Assembly: GCA_035315685.1 (NCBI GenBank)
Contig: DATFXR010000095.1
Location: forward strand, 10,021 to 74,020
Reading direction: 5' to 3'
DNA length: 64,000 bases
Origin: QHWK01 sp035315685
GTDB taxonomy: Bacteria; Acidobacteriota; Vicinamibacteria; Vicinamibacterales; CAVVIG01
Shown here: in pieces, positions 51,769-61,200 of the stretch
How the letters are laid out: each line of letters begins with the position of its first letter
Position numbering within the stretch: position 1 is the stretch's first letter
Notes under the pieces: generated by a model
What the model was told of the DNA's origin: nothing
The model's input: the letters and a program-made list of their open reading frames with translations, nothing else
Databases searched by the model: none
Program-made: the position numbers and the translations under genes

Positions 51769-52602
51769 TCAGCGGTCCTGCCGCTTCACCGCCTTCGATG
51801 ACGGCTCCCAAATGAGGCGGTTGACTTCCAGCCCGATCGGCCGCGGCGCCAGCTCGCCGGCCAGGGCCAGGACCTTTGTCATCAGGCCGGGGACCACCTC
51901 GCGCGCTTCCTGCTGCATCCCGTTGTAGCCGGCCTTTGCCACGGCCGCGGCACTCATCTTCGCCACTCGCTTGTACGGAACATCGACATTGGCACCGGCA
52001 CCGTCATCGAACGCCGTTTCGGTCGGCCCCGGCGCGAGCACGGTTACGCTGACGCCGGTGCCGCGGAGCTCTCGTGCGAGTCCTCTCGAAAACGACAAGA
52101 CGTAGGCCTTCGTGGCGTAGTAGACGGCCATGCGCGGACCGCCCGGCTGATATGCGACGACGGACGCGACGTTGAGAATGCGCCCCCAGTGACGCTGTTG
52201 CATGCCGGGCAGGACGAGGCGTGTGAGCGTCGTCAATGCGGCCGTGTTGAGTTGCACCATGCGATCCAGGGCGAACGGATCCTGCTCTTCGACTTTGCCG
52301 TACATGCCAACACCGGCGTTGTTGATGAGGACGTCAATCGAGACGCCGGCGGCCGCGAGTCCGTTCCATAGCTCGAACGCGGTTCGCGGTTCACCCAGGT
52401 TGCATGTCTCGCATCGAACGGCGATCGGAAATCGCGCCACAAGGTCAGCGCCGACGCGTTGCAGCCGGTTGCGATCGCGTCCGACGATCACGAGGTCGTG
52501 TTGATCGGCCGCCAGTAAGCGCGTCAGCTCGAGGCCGATCCCACTTGATGCGCCGGTCACCAGTGCGGTTCGATGTGTTGGCCTCTCGGCGATTACCGAC
52601 AT
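51769..52602 (-). CDS. Short-chain dehydrogenase/reductase
   Basis: A 277-residue SDR: TGASSGIGLELTRLLA near the N-terminus, VGRDRNRL after strand 2, INNAGVGMYGKVEE, LNVASVVAYQPGGP and YYATKAYVLSFSRGLARELRGTGVSVTVLAPGPTETAF. The C-terminal lid is longer than in FabG, as in the DltE-like classical SDRs. ATG 52602 has GGAGG 5 bases upstream. Substrate unknown. Confidence 0.9.
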   Translation of the reverse strand: MSVIAERPTHRTALVTGASSGIGLELTRLLAADQHDLVIVGRDRNRLQRVGADLVARFPIAVRCETCNLGEPRTAFELWNGLAAAGVSIDVLINNAGVGMYGKVEEQDPFALDRMVQLNTAALTTLTRLVLPGMQQRHWGRILNVASVVAYQPGGPRMAVYYATKAYVLSFSRGLARELRGTGVSVTVLAPGPTETAFDDGAGANVDVPYKRVAKMSAAAVAKAGYNGMQQEAREVVPGLMTKVLALAGELAPRPIGLEVNRLIWEPSSKAVKRQDR

Positions 52603-52856
52603 TTCACCCTCCGTCGCGCCGTCGCCCGCCGATGGACACTCGCGTGCGATTGATGGTAGCCGCCCGCGCCGCTCTCGGTCTTGAACGAATTGGCTGAGGC
52701 GACATGGGTACGGTGTTGCTCGCCGCAACCACACCCTGCGATTTGCTGAATGGGTTCGACAGGAGTATTTGTAGCTCAGCAGAGCACGCCGGTCCCGGAG
52801 CGACACTCGTTATCGGGTTTATCGACGCTGACGGCGACGCCTCGAGTTGGATGGGC

Positions 52857-53291
52857 CTATTTCACGCTCCAGGCCCAGACGATGAAGAGGGCCTGCATCG
52901 GCACGCGCAGCCACAACGACGTCGCGCGGCGACCCCGCAACCGCACGCCGCGGCGGGCTGCGCTGATGTTCGCTGGAAGCATCCCGACCATCAGCACGAT
53001 CAGGCCGCAGGCCGCCCAGAAGGTTGTCGCCGGAATCAGCAGGCCAACGGCGCCCGCGAACTCGGCGACCCCAGTGGCTGACACCAGCACGTCGGGTCGC
53101 GGCAGTCCGGGCGGCACCATCGCGATCAAGTCCTTTTTCATCGGTGTGAAATGCGCCAGTGCCGTGAACACGAACATCGTGGCGAGCGCGAGGCGGGCGC
53201 TCACGAGCCACGAGCCGAAGGCACTCACACCCGCGAATCCAAGCGCCCTGTAGGAGACGAGTGACGCGAACACAACGATCACAACCACCAT
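52857..53291 (-). CDS. DoxX-family membrane protein
   Basis: A 144-residue, four-helix protein: SARLALATMFVFTALAHFTPMKKDLIAMVPPGLPRPDVLVSATGVAEFAGAVGLLIPATTFWAACGLIVLMVGMLPANISAARRG is the DoxX core. The end LWLRVPMQALFIVWAWSVK fits the same subgroup (DoxX with R-x-P-x-Q-x-x-x-I). ATG 53291 has GGAG 5 bases upstream. Function of the subgroup is not known. Confidence 0.85.
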   Translation of the reverse strand: MVVVIVVFASLVSYRALGFAGVSAFGSWLVSARLALATMFVFTALAHFTPMKKDLIAMVPPGLPRPDVLVSATGVAEFAGAVGLLIPATTFWAACGLIVLMVGMLPANISAARRGVRLRGRRATSLWLRVPMQALFIVWAWSVK

Positions 53292-53566
53292 GTTGGCTCC
53301 AGGCGTTTAGTCATTTTCGCGATGGTATTGGCCGCACGCACTCGCGATCATGAACGAACTGGCTGGAATGTTCAGCGGCCGTCTCGGTGGATGCTTGTCA
53401 CGAGGTCCACGGCTCGACAGTTATCGGACGGCTTGATCCGCTCTCTCAGGCGCCGGATGCAACGAAGATCCGGGTTCCGCGACTAAAATCGACCTACAGC
53501 GGTTGCAGCCGTACCTGCCGGGCGCTCCCGGGAGCGAGCGGGCGCAACCGGTGAAGATCCAGAGTC

Positions 53567-54403
53567 ATGCTGATCGGTGCGCGGCGCGACGAGTCGTCTG
53601 GCGCTTCGTTGTGGCCAGCGGCGCTGTTCGTGTGGGGACCCGGAAGTCGCTCGTCTTCGCACACGCACCACTCGGTTCAGTTGATTGTCGCCCTTCGGGG
53701 CCGGCTAAGAGCACGTCCTCGGCGCGGAATTCCGTGGCGTCAATGTTCCGGGGTGTTCGTCCCACCCGGCGCCGCGCACGAGGTCGACGCTCGCGGCGTT
53801 TCCGTCCTGATTGGATTCATGGATGCCGAGAGCGAGCTGGCCCTCCCGCTCGTTCACCGATTCGGGTCGAAGATGGTCGCTGTGTCCGGCGCCGTCGTCG
53901 CGCGATGGCGGCATGCACTCGGCGGCCCGGATGCGCTCGATGCGAGGCGGGTTGAGGTCTGGGTTCGTTCCGAACTGCTGAATGAGAGTTGTCCGAGGCG
54001 CATTCATCCCCGCGTGCGACGCGTGCTCCGGTACGTGCGTCAACGAGGGCTCGAGCAGGGCCGCGCGTCGCTGCCGCGGCTCGCAGCGATCGCACAGCTG
54101 TCGCCGTCCCGCTTGATGCATGTCTTCACCGAGTCCATGGGCATTCCGCTGCGGCCCTACCTGTTGTGGCTGCGCGTGCAAGCTGCCGCTGGAGCGCTCG
54201 TCTCCGGTCACACGGTGACCGAGGCGGCGCATCTCGCCGGTTTCGCCGACGCTTCCCACATGGCGCGGACTTTCCGCCAGACCCTTGGCGCTACGCCGCG
54301 CGAATTGATCCGCCGCGCGACCGCCGCTCACGAGCTGCGGTTGACCTCTGCACAAGGCAGCCAATCGGTTGGTGACGCGGCCTCCCAGCGGCCGCCCCGG
54401 TGA
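53567..54403 (+). CDS. AraC-family regulator with N-terminal cupin-like domain
   Basis: A 278-residue regulator, paralogue of 35987-36799 with the same phrases: LFVWGPGSRSSSHTHHSVQLIVALRGRL, GVFVPPGAAHEVDARGVSVLIGFMDAESELALPL, LPRLAAIAQLSPSRLMHVFTESMGIPLRPYLLWLRVQ and EAAHLAGFADASHMARTFRQTLGATPRELIRR. The two proteins likely see related small molecules. It faces the DoxX gene across 275 bases. Confidence 0.88.
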   Translation: MLIGARRDESSGASLWPAALFVWGPGSRSSSHTHHSVQLIVALRGRLRARPRRGIPWRQCSGVFVPPGAAHEVDARGVSVLIGFMDAESELALPLVHRFGSKMVAVSGAVVARWRHALGGPDALDARRVEVWVRSELLNESCPRRIHPRVRRVLRYVRQRGLEQGRASLPRLAAIAQLSPSRLMHVFTESMGIPLRPYLLWLRVQAAAGALVSGHTVTEAAHLAGFADASHMARTFRQTLGATPRELIRRATAAHELRLTSAQGSQSVGDAASQRPPR

Positions 54404-54756
54404 TAGGCCTCTACGGCGGCGGACGCACGGCGACACGACTATCTGGCTGCGACGTACGAGCTGATCTGGCAGGTCTGAAACGCCACGCTGGCTCCATCGC
54501 CGCTGCAGCAAGTGGACCTTGATGCGGTGCCGGTCCGTTGTTAGCGTGCCAGACGATCTCCGATGCCCGCACCGCAAGACCATCAGCCAATTCGTTCATG
54601 ACGCGATGGCCGCCTCGAATTACCATCCGGTCGGAATCCGCCTTTGCGTTCGGGCGACGGCGGCCTCGGTTTCGAGTGTCTTTCCCGCTGCGTCTGTCGA
54701 GCGCGCAGGCTGCAGACGCGGTCGGCATCAACGTGGCCTCGATTGTGGAGGCGAAT
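54404..54756. other. 353-base stretch without a supported gene
   Basis: Between the AraC and LuxR-HTH genes. The frame that opens at 54538 and runs into the LuxR-HTH gene gives an Arg/Ser-rich peptide with no domain, and a strong ribosome site at 54745 supports the shorter start. No clear promoter, hairpin or repeat was found. Confidence 0.45.
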
Positions 54757-55071
54757 ATGAGTCGATGGACAGATAGAGTTCGGACACCGGACTACTGGCA
54801 CATCGCCAAAGAAGATCTTGTGCTGCAAATCAGTCCCTGGGAGCGCGCCGTGCTCCAATTGCTGGCCGACGGCGCGGAGATCGACGACATCGCGGTCAGG
54901 TTCGACATGAGCGATGGTGACGTCGAGGAGCAGCTGTCCACTCTGTTTGCAAGGATGGGTGTCAGAAACCGACAAGAAGCGAGCGTCGATGCGCTCCGTC
55001 GAGGGCTGTTGCCGACGCCATCGTCGACGAAGGAGATGTGGTCAGACGATCCGCGTCGCGCCAGTCGCTGA
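54757..55071 (+). CDS. Stand-alone LuxR-type HTH protein
   Basis: A 104-residue protein: HIAKEDLVLQISPWERAVLQLLADGAEIDDIAVRFDMSDGDVEEQLSTLFARMGVRNRQEASVDALRRGLLPT. Matches the 20942-21238 protein through the segment LQI(T/S)P...LLA.G...DD.A...ls...ve.QL..LFA.MG.....EA...A.RRGLL. Start ATG 54757 has GGAGG 5 bases upstream. No sensor domain. Confidence 0.75.
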   Translation: MSRWTDRVRTPDYWHIAKEDLVLQISPWERAVLQLLADGAEIDDIAVRFDMSDGDVEEQLSTLFARMGVRNRQEASVDALRRGLLPTPSSTKEMWSDDPRRASR

Positions 55072-55201
55072 AGTCGCAGCCGAAACCGTCCATGACGCAT
55101 TCGGCTCCAAAGGGATAGCCGGCTCTGCCAGGGCACTCGCGCGATTCCGGCGGCGCCTGCTGCTTGACTTCTGTTGATTCACCAATTCCGCCGTTCCGCG
55201 T

Positions 55202-55651
55202 TCACTTCAGATACGACGAGAGTTCCACAACGCGAAGCCCCGGTATCGTCGGCAGTCGACCATCGTTGGTCACGAAAGACCTGCAGCCGCTGCCGATCGC
55301 CGTGACCATCTGGAGCGCGTCGGGCGTCTTCACCACCGTGACGGCTCGCAGCTGCGCCGCGGCTCGCACCTGCTCGTGTGAGATGTCGACAAGTCGGTCG
55401 CACGCCCACGCCCGCGCGTCAGAAGCGCTTCATACTTCTCTGCCACGAGACGGTTGCCGGTCGGGTATGGCACGACGAGTACTTCTGGCAGCGTGAGCGA
55501 TGACGTCGTCAGACTCCTTTTACCTTCGTCGGCCTGGCGAAAGAGCGGCAGGATCAATGGCTGGAACTTTGGGTGCTCTTCGATCAAGTAGATGAACACC
55601 GTGCTATCGATGGGCGACGTCACCCGACCCGAGGTCCTGGATCAATCCCAT
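55202..55651 (-). pseudogene. PIN-domain protein broken by two compensating frameshifts
   Basis: Three reading segments restore one 149-residue PIN protein. ATG 55651 opens GLIQDLGSGDVA; an extra base near 55611 moves to IDSTVFIYLIEEHPKFQPLILPLFRQADEGKRSLTTSSLTLPEVLVVPYP and EKYEALLTRGRG. A missing base near 55392 moves to VDISHEQVRAAAQLRAVTVVKTPDALQMVTAIGSGCRSFVTNDGRLPTIPGLRVVELSSYLK, stop at 55202. PIN acidic residues are present in all parts (DSTVFIYLIEEHP, LPEVLV, TPDALQ, TNDGRL). The total of 450 bases keeps the frame. No antitoxin gene is adjacent. Confidence 0.75.
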
Positions 55652-55735
55652 GAAGCCCGCTCACGCCGTACATGCGCTGCGGCGTCCTGCTTCTGTCAGA
55701 GCTCCTTCCCGAGCCCTCGGAGTTCCGGAATCGAC

Positions 55736-55900
55736 AGCGAGGGGTTCTGGGGATGCCATGAATTCAGCGACCGGATGGAGGCTGAACCGCAGCTCCGGGA
55801 TTGGGAGCGACGTTACAACCACGAGCGGTTCTCGTTGGCCTTGGCTGGCCGAACGCCGGCGGAGAAATTGGCGTCCAGCGCCCTCGCTCGCGAGACGTAG
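55736..55900 (+). pseudogene. C-terminal remnant of a transposase (IS3/IS481-type integrase core)
   Basis: MEAEPQLRDWERRYNHERFSLALAGRTPAEKLAS matches the end of rve-type transposases, where LRxWExxYNxxRPHxALxGxTPxExL is the usual form. Upstream, the catalytic DDE region is missing and the frame becomes unrelated. The following bases (about 55960-55990, GGTCCACTCTTGACTACGCC) could be the element's end, but no partner repeat was found. Confidence 0.55.
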
Positions 55901-56073
55901 GCACCGGCCAGCGCGGCGCAAGTGTGAGATGAGGTCAGGAGGCGAAACGATCGGCGAGTTGTGGGGTCCACTCTTGACTACGCCGTACACATAGGCCACG
56001 TTGCGACGGGTCGTGCACGCGGTGTAGACGCCATCAGCCGGCCGACCGTTGTCGGTCTACAGTTTGTGATTCC

Positions 56074-56895
56074 ATGGCAGAGCGCTCCAGCCGTCCTTTT
56101 TACGGTGAGTACGCATGGGCGTTCGATCTGCTGATCGATCGTCCTGTCGGTAAGGAGTGCGCCGTGATCGCTGCCTGGTTGATTGAGCGGGGCATCTTTC
56201 CGGGCGCATCGCTTCTTGATGCCGGCTGTGGGACAGGCCGATATGCCGGTGAACTCGCGCGCCGCGGTTATGCCGTCGAAGGCGTAGACCGGTCGTCCGA
56301 GCTGATCGAAGCCGCCAAGCAGGCCGGCCGCGGTCACGGCAATTCCGTTTCATTTCGCGTCGGGGACTTGCTCGCTCTGCCTGTGGCGCGGTACGACGGC
56401 ATTCTCTGCCGCGGCGTTCTCAACGACTTCGTGGATGACGACGCACGCGTATCGGTGTTTGCCGCGTTCGCGGGTGCGCTTCGACGTGCAGGCGTCCTGA
56501 TTCTGGACGTTCGCGAGTGGGAGGCGACGAGGGAGCGGAAGCGGCGCGAGCCCGTTTTTCGAAAGCGCGTTTCTACGGATCGAGGCAAGCTCACGTTCAC
56601 GAGCACCACGGAACTCGATCCGGAGCACCAGCAGCTTCTTGTGTCCGAGACGCACACTCTGGTCAACGATGCTGGAGAACAGTCGAGCGACTATCGGTTT
56701 GTGATGCGGTGTTGGACAAGACGCGAGCTCGAGTCGGTCTTTGTTCGCAGCGGTTTTGGTTCCGTCGCGTACTTCGGCGCCTACGATCCCGCGGTCCACG
56801 CCGGAGCGACGGATCGACTAGTCGCCGTCGCTCAGTTGTCCGAGGTCGCGGGCGCGAGTTCGATAGTGAAATCACCCTACGCTGGAAATCGTTGA
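56074..56895 (+). CDS. Class I SAM-dependent methyltransferase
   Basis: A 273-residue enzyme: motif I LLDAGCGTGRYAGELARRGYAVEGVDRS with the acidic residue after strand 2 (GVDRS), SFRVGDLLALP as motif II and YDGILCRGVLNDFVDDDARVSVFAAFAGALRRAGVLILDVREWE. The C-terminal half (FTSTTELDPEHQQLLVSETHTLV, YRFVMRCWTRRELESVFVRSGFGSVAYFGAYD) is a beta-rich lid of small-molecule methyltransferases. Acceptor unknown. No Shine-Dalgarno; TACAGT lies 10 bases before the ATG. Confidence 0.85.
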   Translation: MAERSSRPFYGEYAWAFDLLIDRPVGKECAVIAAWLIERGIFPGASLLDAGCGTGRYAGELARRGYAVEGVDRSSELIEAAKQAGRGHGNSVSFRVGDLLALPVARYDGILCRGVLNDFVDDDARVSVFAAFAGALRRAGVLILDVREWEATRERKRREPVFRKRVSTDRGKLTFTSTTELDPEHQQLLVSETHTLVNDAGEQSSDYRFVMRCWTRRELESVFVRSGFGSVAYFGAYDPAVHAGATDRLVAVAQLSEVAGASSIVKSPYAGNR

Positions 56896-56913
56896 AACAC
56901 CGGCGATTCTGTG

Positions 56914-56955
56914 TGGCTGGGACGCAGGGATTCGAACCGCGATACCGTGGTCCAG
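56914..56955 (-). tRNA. Orphan 3' end of a tRNA (T-arm, acceptor and CCA), no 5' half
   Basis: Read on the minus strand: CGCGG, loop TTCGAAT, CCCTG, then acceptor strand CGTCCCA, G and an encoded CCA. The T-stem pairs in 4 of 5 positions. The matching 5' acceptor strand TGGGACG was not found within the next 80 bases, nor a clear anticodon arm. It is therefore a fragment, such as integrating elements leave at an attachment site. Confidence 0.5.
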
Positions 56956-57194
56956 AGGCGGGCAAGGAAGCGTCGATGACTTCGGGTTCCGTCGGATTTG
57001 TTCGGCAATTCGCGAGTCAGCTTCGTGCCGTTTCCGGTGGAAACGGCACTTTCGCTGGCGAGAGTTTCAAGTTTTTTTCAAGTCGATGTTCGTTTGATTC
57101 ACACGGTGTTTCCCGCTCAACCGTCGATGGGGACTGCAGGCTGGATCGCGGTTACTGCAGCCACTGTCTCCACTGGCCGCTTTGAGCCATGAGA

Positions 57195-57623
57195 TCAACC
57201 CTTGAACGCCTGGATCAATTCGACGTGCTTGGCGAGCAACGACAAATGTGCCAGCCCGATGACGAACCGGGTGTCGGCCGTGAGCATCCGCGTATTCAGT
57301 CGCACGGCGAGCGCGAGATACAGGCAATCGTAGACGGTGCGGTCAATAGTGATGGCCAGGGCGAAGGCGTCTTCGGCGAGCATTCGACAAGGAATGGCCT
57401 CAACCGCGGTACGTCCGATGTCGGCGACTAACTGCTGACCCTGAGCCGATTTCAGCTCGCCGCGCCGGACCTTCTTCCAGATCGTGTTGGCCGTCTCCGC
57501 GAAGAGCAGGTCGGGAGCGAAATATCGGTGCGGCAGTTCGAGCAGGCGGTGGGCCGCGTCGCTGTGGATTTCGGGAACGAACCACTTGACGACGACGCTC
57601 GCGTCAACGACGAACGCGCTCAT
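57195..57623 (-). CDS. vapC: VapC-like PIN-domain toxin
   Basis: A 142-residue PIN ribonuclease. The four acidic positions are visible: Asp7 in FVVDASVVVKWFVPE, Glu43 in LLFAETANTIWK, Asp99 in TVYDCLYLALA and Asp117 in LTADTRF. VapC toxins cleave RNA (tRNA or rRNA in studied cases). ATG 57623 overlaps the antitoxin stop (ATGA), so the pair is translated together. Confidence 0.92.
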   Translation of the reverse strand: MSAFVVDASVVVKWFVPEIHSDAAHRLLELPHRYFAPDLLFAETANTIWKKVRRGELKSAQGQQLVADIGRTAVEAIPCRMLAEDAFALAITIDRTVYDCLYLALAVRLNTRMLTADTRFVIGLAHLSLLAKHVELIQAFKG

Positions 57624-57853
57624 CGACCGTTGCGATCCTCGCGGACATCTGCGGCGCTGTCGGCATGTGATGTTCCGCGGAGGCGCTTCAACCACCGGCC
57701 GGACAGCCGCCGCGTTTCGGCGAGACTCTTTGCGCTGGCGCTTTCGAGGATCGCGTGGATCTCGGCCTGAAGAGACCGACCATGCGCCTTCGCGGCCGCC
57801 CTCAACTGCTCCAACAGATCGGCATCGAGATCCCGAACAAGAATGCTGGGCAT
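57620..57853 (-). CDS. vapB: VapB/FitA-like ribbon-helix-helix antitoxin
   Basis: A 77-residue protein: SILVRDLDADLLEQLRAAAKAHGRSLQAEIHAILESA is an Arc-type ribbon-helix-helix of the FitA class, followed by a basic, flexible tail (RWLKRLRGT) that would bind the toxin. Start ATG 57853 has GGAGG 5 bases upstream. With VapC it should repress the promoter at 57873-57905. Confidence 0.9.
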   Translation of the reverse strand: MPSILVRDLDADLLEQLRAAAKAHGRSLQAEIHAILESASAKSLAETRRLSGRWLKRLRGTSHADSAADVREDRNGR

Positions 57854-57872
57854 CTGGCCCTCCTGACGACTA

Positions 57873-57887
57873 GTATCATAATGATAC
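57873..57887. promoter_or_regulatory. VapB operator over the vapBC -10
   Basis: GTATCAT-A-ATGATAC is a perfect 7-1-7 inverted repeat 19 bases upstream of the vapB ATG. On the minus strand it contains TATGAT, a near-consensus -10, so binding would shut the promoter. Confidence 0.6.
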
Positions 57888-57893
57888 CATGAA

Positions 57894-57905
57894 CGCTGAT
57901 CAGCG
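57894..57905. promoter_or_regulatory. Second palindrome in the vapBC promoter
   Basis: CGCTGATCAGCG is a perfect 12-bp palindrome 6 bases from the first operator and over the -35 region of vapBC. It may be a second VapB site or the site of another regulator. Confidence 0.4.
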
Positions 57906-58287
57906 CTCAGAGGTTGTGTGAAGACAATCACCGGCAGACTGCCGGGCATGTGACACAGTTGTGACATAACGCGCGTGATCGTGTGTCGACCGCCCCGGTC
58001 CGACACGGTCCGTGTGCCCAATGGCTTCGGTTGTGCTCATGCAAGTTCACAACGCTCGATTGGATGCTCCTTCCACAAGGATCCTTGAGGAAGTGAGATT
58101 GGTGTCCTCGCTGAAACGCACGGTATTCCGTGGCGGCGACGGCATTTCGGAGAGACATCCAGCCCGGTGTGCCTTCGCGCTCGGGCGAAGACCCACTCAA
58201 AGGTCGTGAGTCCGAGACGATATTTCGGCGAAGTGGCCTGGAATCATCCCGACCTCGACTCCAACTCTGATCGGAGGATCTTAAGGG
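57906..58287. promoter_or_regulatory. Upstream region of the Oar-like receptor with repeats
   Basis: No gene is supported in these 382 bases. It holds CCGGCAG-A-CTGCCGG (57931-57945, perfect 7-1-7 palindrome) and two direct GTGACA copies at 57950 and 57961, one helical turn apart. They look like regulator sites. GGAGG at 58273 is the ribosome site of the receptor. Confidence 0.4.
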
Positions 58288-61200
58288 ATGAAACGGTGCA
58301 TGCGGCTCGACCTCGTCGGCCGATGGAGCGATCTCAGTTCGAGCGTTGCCTTGGTCCTGTCGACGAGCGTCTGCGTCGCGGCGCAGGTGCCGGTCGCAGG
58401 AATTGGCGGCAGCGTCACGGATGCATCCGGCGCCGTCGTCGTGGATGCCGCTATCACGATCAGGCGTACCGACACGGGATTACTGCGCACCGCGACGACT
58501 GACGCGCGCGGCACCTACATCGTCGAGAATGTCCCGCCCGCGACCTACCAGATCGAGGCGCTCCATCCGGGGTTCGCGCGCGCTGTTCGAGAGGTCACAC
58601 TGCGGGTCGGTGAGCATGCGACGGTCAATCTGGAGCTGACAGTCGAAGAGCTCCAGGAACGAGTGGACGTCAGGACGCAGCCAACCAGCATCAGCAGGAA
58701 CAACGTCGAGGTTGGCGGCACCGTTGGACGACTGCAGATCGAACAACTGCCGCTCAACGGCCGGAGCTTCCTCCAGCTCGCGCAACTCCAACCGGGCGTC
58801 GACGTCGTGTCCACGACGAATCCGGGAGAAATCGGGAACAACTACCAGCGCCTCGTCGTGAGTGGTGCGTACTATTCCCAGACGCGAATCACGGTGGACG
58901 GCTCGACAACTGGCGACCGCTTCGTCGGCGGCACCACGCAGAATTTCTCGCAGGAGTCGGTGCAGGAATTCCAGGTTGCGACATTCAGCCTGGACACGGC
59001 GACGGGTTTGACGGGCGCTGGCGCCGTGAACATTGTCACCCGCAGCGGGTCGAACCAGCTGCGCGGATCGGCATTCACGTATTACCGCGATCACCATCTT
59101 GCGGCGTATCCCGGTTTGAGCCGCGATCCTGCCAACCCCGATCCGGCGTTCGCACGCCGCCAGACGGGCGGAAGCGCGGGCGGCCCTCTCAAGCGGGACC
59201 GGCTGTTCTGGTTCACCAATTACGAGCACAACGACCAGGATGCGGTGTTCAACGTCACGAACAACCATCCGATCTTCTCGAAGTTCGATGGAGTGTTTCC
59301 GAACCCACTCAAGGGGGATCTGTTCAACGCGCGGCTCGACAGTCGCGTGCACGAGACTCACCAGGCATTTCTGCGCTTCAGTCTCGACGACAATCGGACG
59401 ACCGCTCCTGCGGTGGTGCAGGTCGGGCTGCCGTCCAACTGGCAGTCGATTCACAATCGAGCGTACCAGATGCAGGGAGGGATAACGTCGACGCTGAGCC
59501 GACATCTCGTCAACGATGTGCGGATTGCGTTCAACACACTAGTCGGACAAATCGATCCGGTCTCGCCCAGCGAATGTGTCGATCCGGTCCCGTGCACCGG
59601 CGTGGGCGGACCGAACCTGCTCGTTTTCGACGCGCCGCGCTTTTCGATTGGCAATCAGAGCAATTCACCATTCGGCCGGCGACAGGGGACCGTTCAGATC
59701 GTCGACAATGTGACCTGGCAGGGCGGGCTGCACCGACTGCGCATCGGCGGCGAGTGGGAGCACTCGGACTGGAATGCTTCCATCGATTTCAACGAACCCG
59801 CGCGAATTACTCTCTGGGGTCCGAGCAACCTGCAGACGCCAGCTCTCCGGCCGCTCTATGACACGCTGCCCGTGAGCCTGCGTGACCCACACGCGCCGCC
59901 GCCCACGCTTCAGGAGATTCTCCAACTCCCGCTTCAGAGCTTCACGATAGGCATCGGTGATCCGTCGCTGCCCGGTCCGTACAACCACGACGACGCGTCG
60001 CGCAACGACAGGGTCCGTGCCTACTTTCAAGACACGTGGGACGTCTCGCGGAAGCTGACGCTGATGTACGGGGTTGCGTATTCGTTCGAGACCAACCTCT
60101 TCGCGCACGATCTGGACTACCCCGCGTACCTGTCGCCGATCATCGGAAGCGATCTGCGGCCGCCGCGTCGTGACGCGAACAATTTCGATCCGTCCGCACA
60201 CGTCGCATGGTCGGTCGGGTCGAGCGGCCGCACGGTCGTTCGAGCGGGCGCGGGCGTCTACCACGACGAGGCATCGTTCTTCTGGAAAGCACGCGACCGC
60301 GCGTTCATCGGGCCAGCGGGCAACGGCCGCGTCAACGTTGACGGCTCGGTGGTCGGACTCTCCTTCACCAGCACGCCGACCGCATTTCGCGGTCAGGATC
60401 TGTTTGCCGCTCCTGCCCGCATTGCAGTCGACGCTCGCCGCGCGACTCGGCACTGGGACGGATCTCTCGGTTCGGGGCGTCGAGATCGTCAAACAGGGAG
60501 ACCGGATCGTGGACCCGCATGCCACGACCGCTTATAGCATCCAGGCGAATGGCGGCGTGCAACGAGAGTTCGGGCGGGGCCTTGTACTGACGGCCGACTA
60601 CGTCATGAGGTCCTACCAGGACGTCGGTCCATTGCAGGGCGTGTTCTTCCTCGATCAGAATCGGTTCAACCGGCCGAAGGTGACCGGTGTCGATCCGACG
60701 ACGGGTGTCGTCTCGTTCGTTCGCGATCCGGTGATTCCGCTCTGCACGCCGGAGCAGGCGAGAGCGCTCGATCCGGCAGACCAATGCTCAACCGGTCCGA
60801 TCAACGTCTTTGCGAGCGGTGCGAGCTACCGTTACGATGGGCTTCACGTCACCCTCGAAAAGCGGTATGTGGACAGTTTCCAATTTCTGATTGGCTACGC
60901 GCTATCGAGAAACACCGGCTTCAACCAGGGCGGCTTTACATCGTACGAAGACTACAGCCTGGCATACGGCAACCTGCCCGACCATCGTACGCACCGCCTG
61001 ACCGTCAGCGGTGTCTGGACCGCGCCAGAGTGCGCCGCCTGCGCACCGTTTCGCCGTGCCGTCGCCGGCGGATGGACGCTCTCGCTGGTCTCGCAGTTTC
61101 TCAGCGCGCCGCCGCTGGATACGATCCTCAACGGCCTCGACCTCGATGGCGACGGGATCAGCCAGACGCTCCTGCCCGGCACCACTCGCCACAACACGGT

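Noticed and set aside
54538..54756. Longer start for the LuxR-HTH protein
   Set aside because: The added residues are Arg/Ser-rich and featureless, and GGAGG at 54747 supports ATG 54757.
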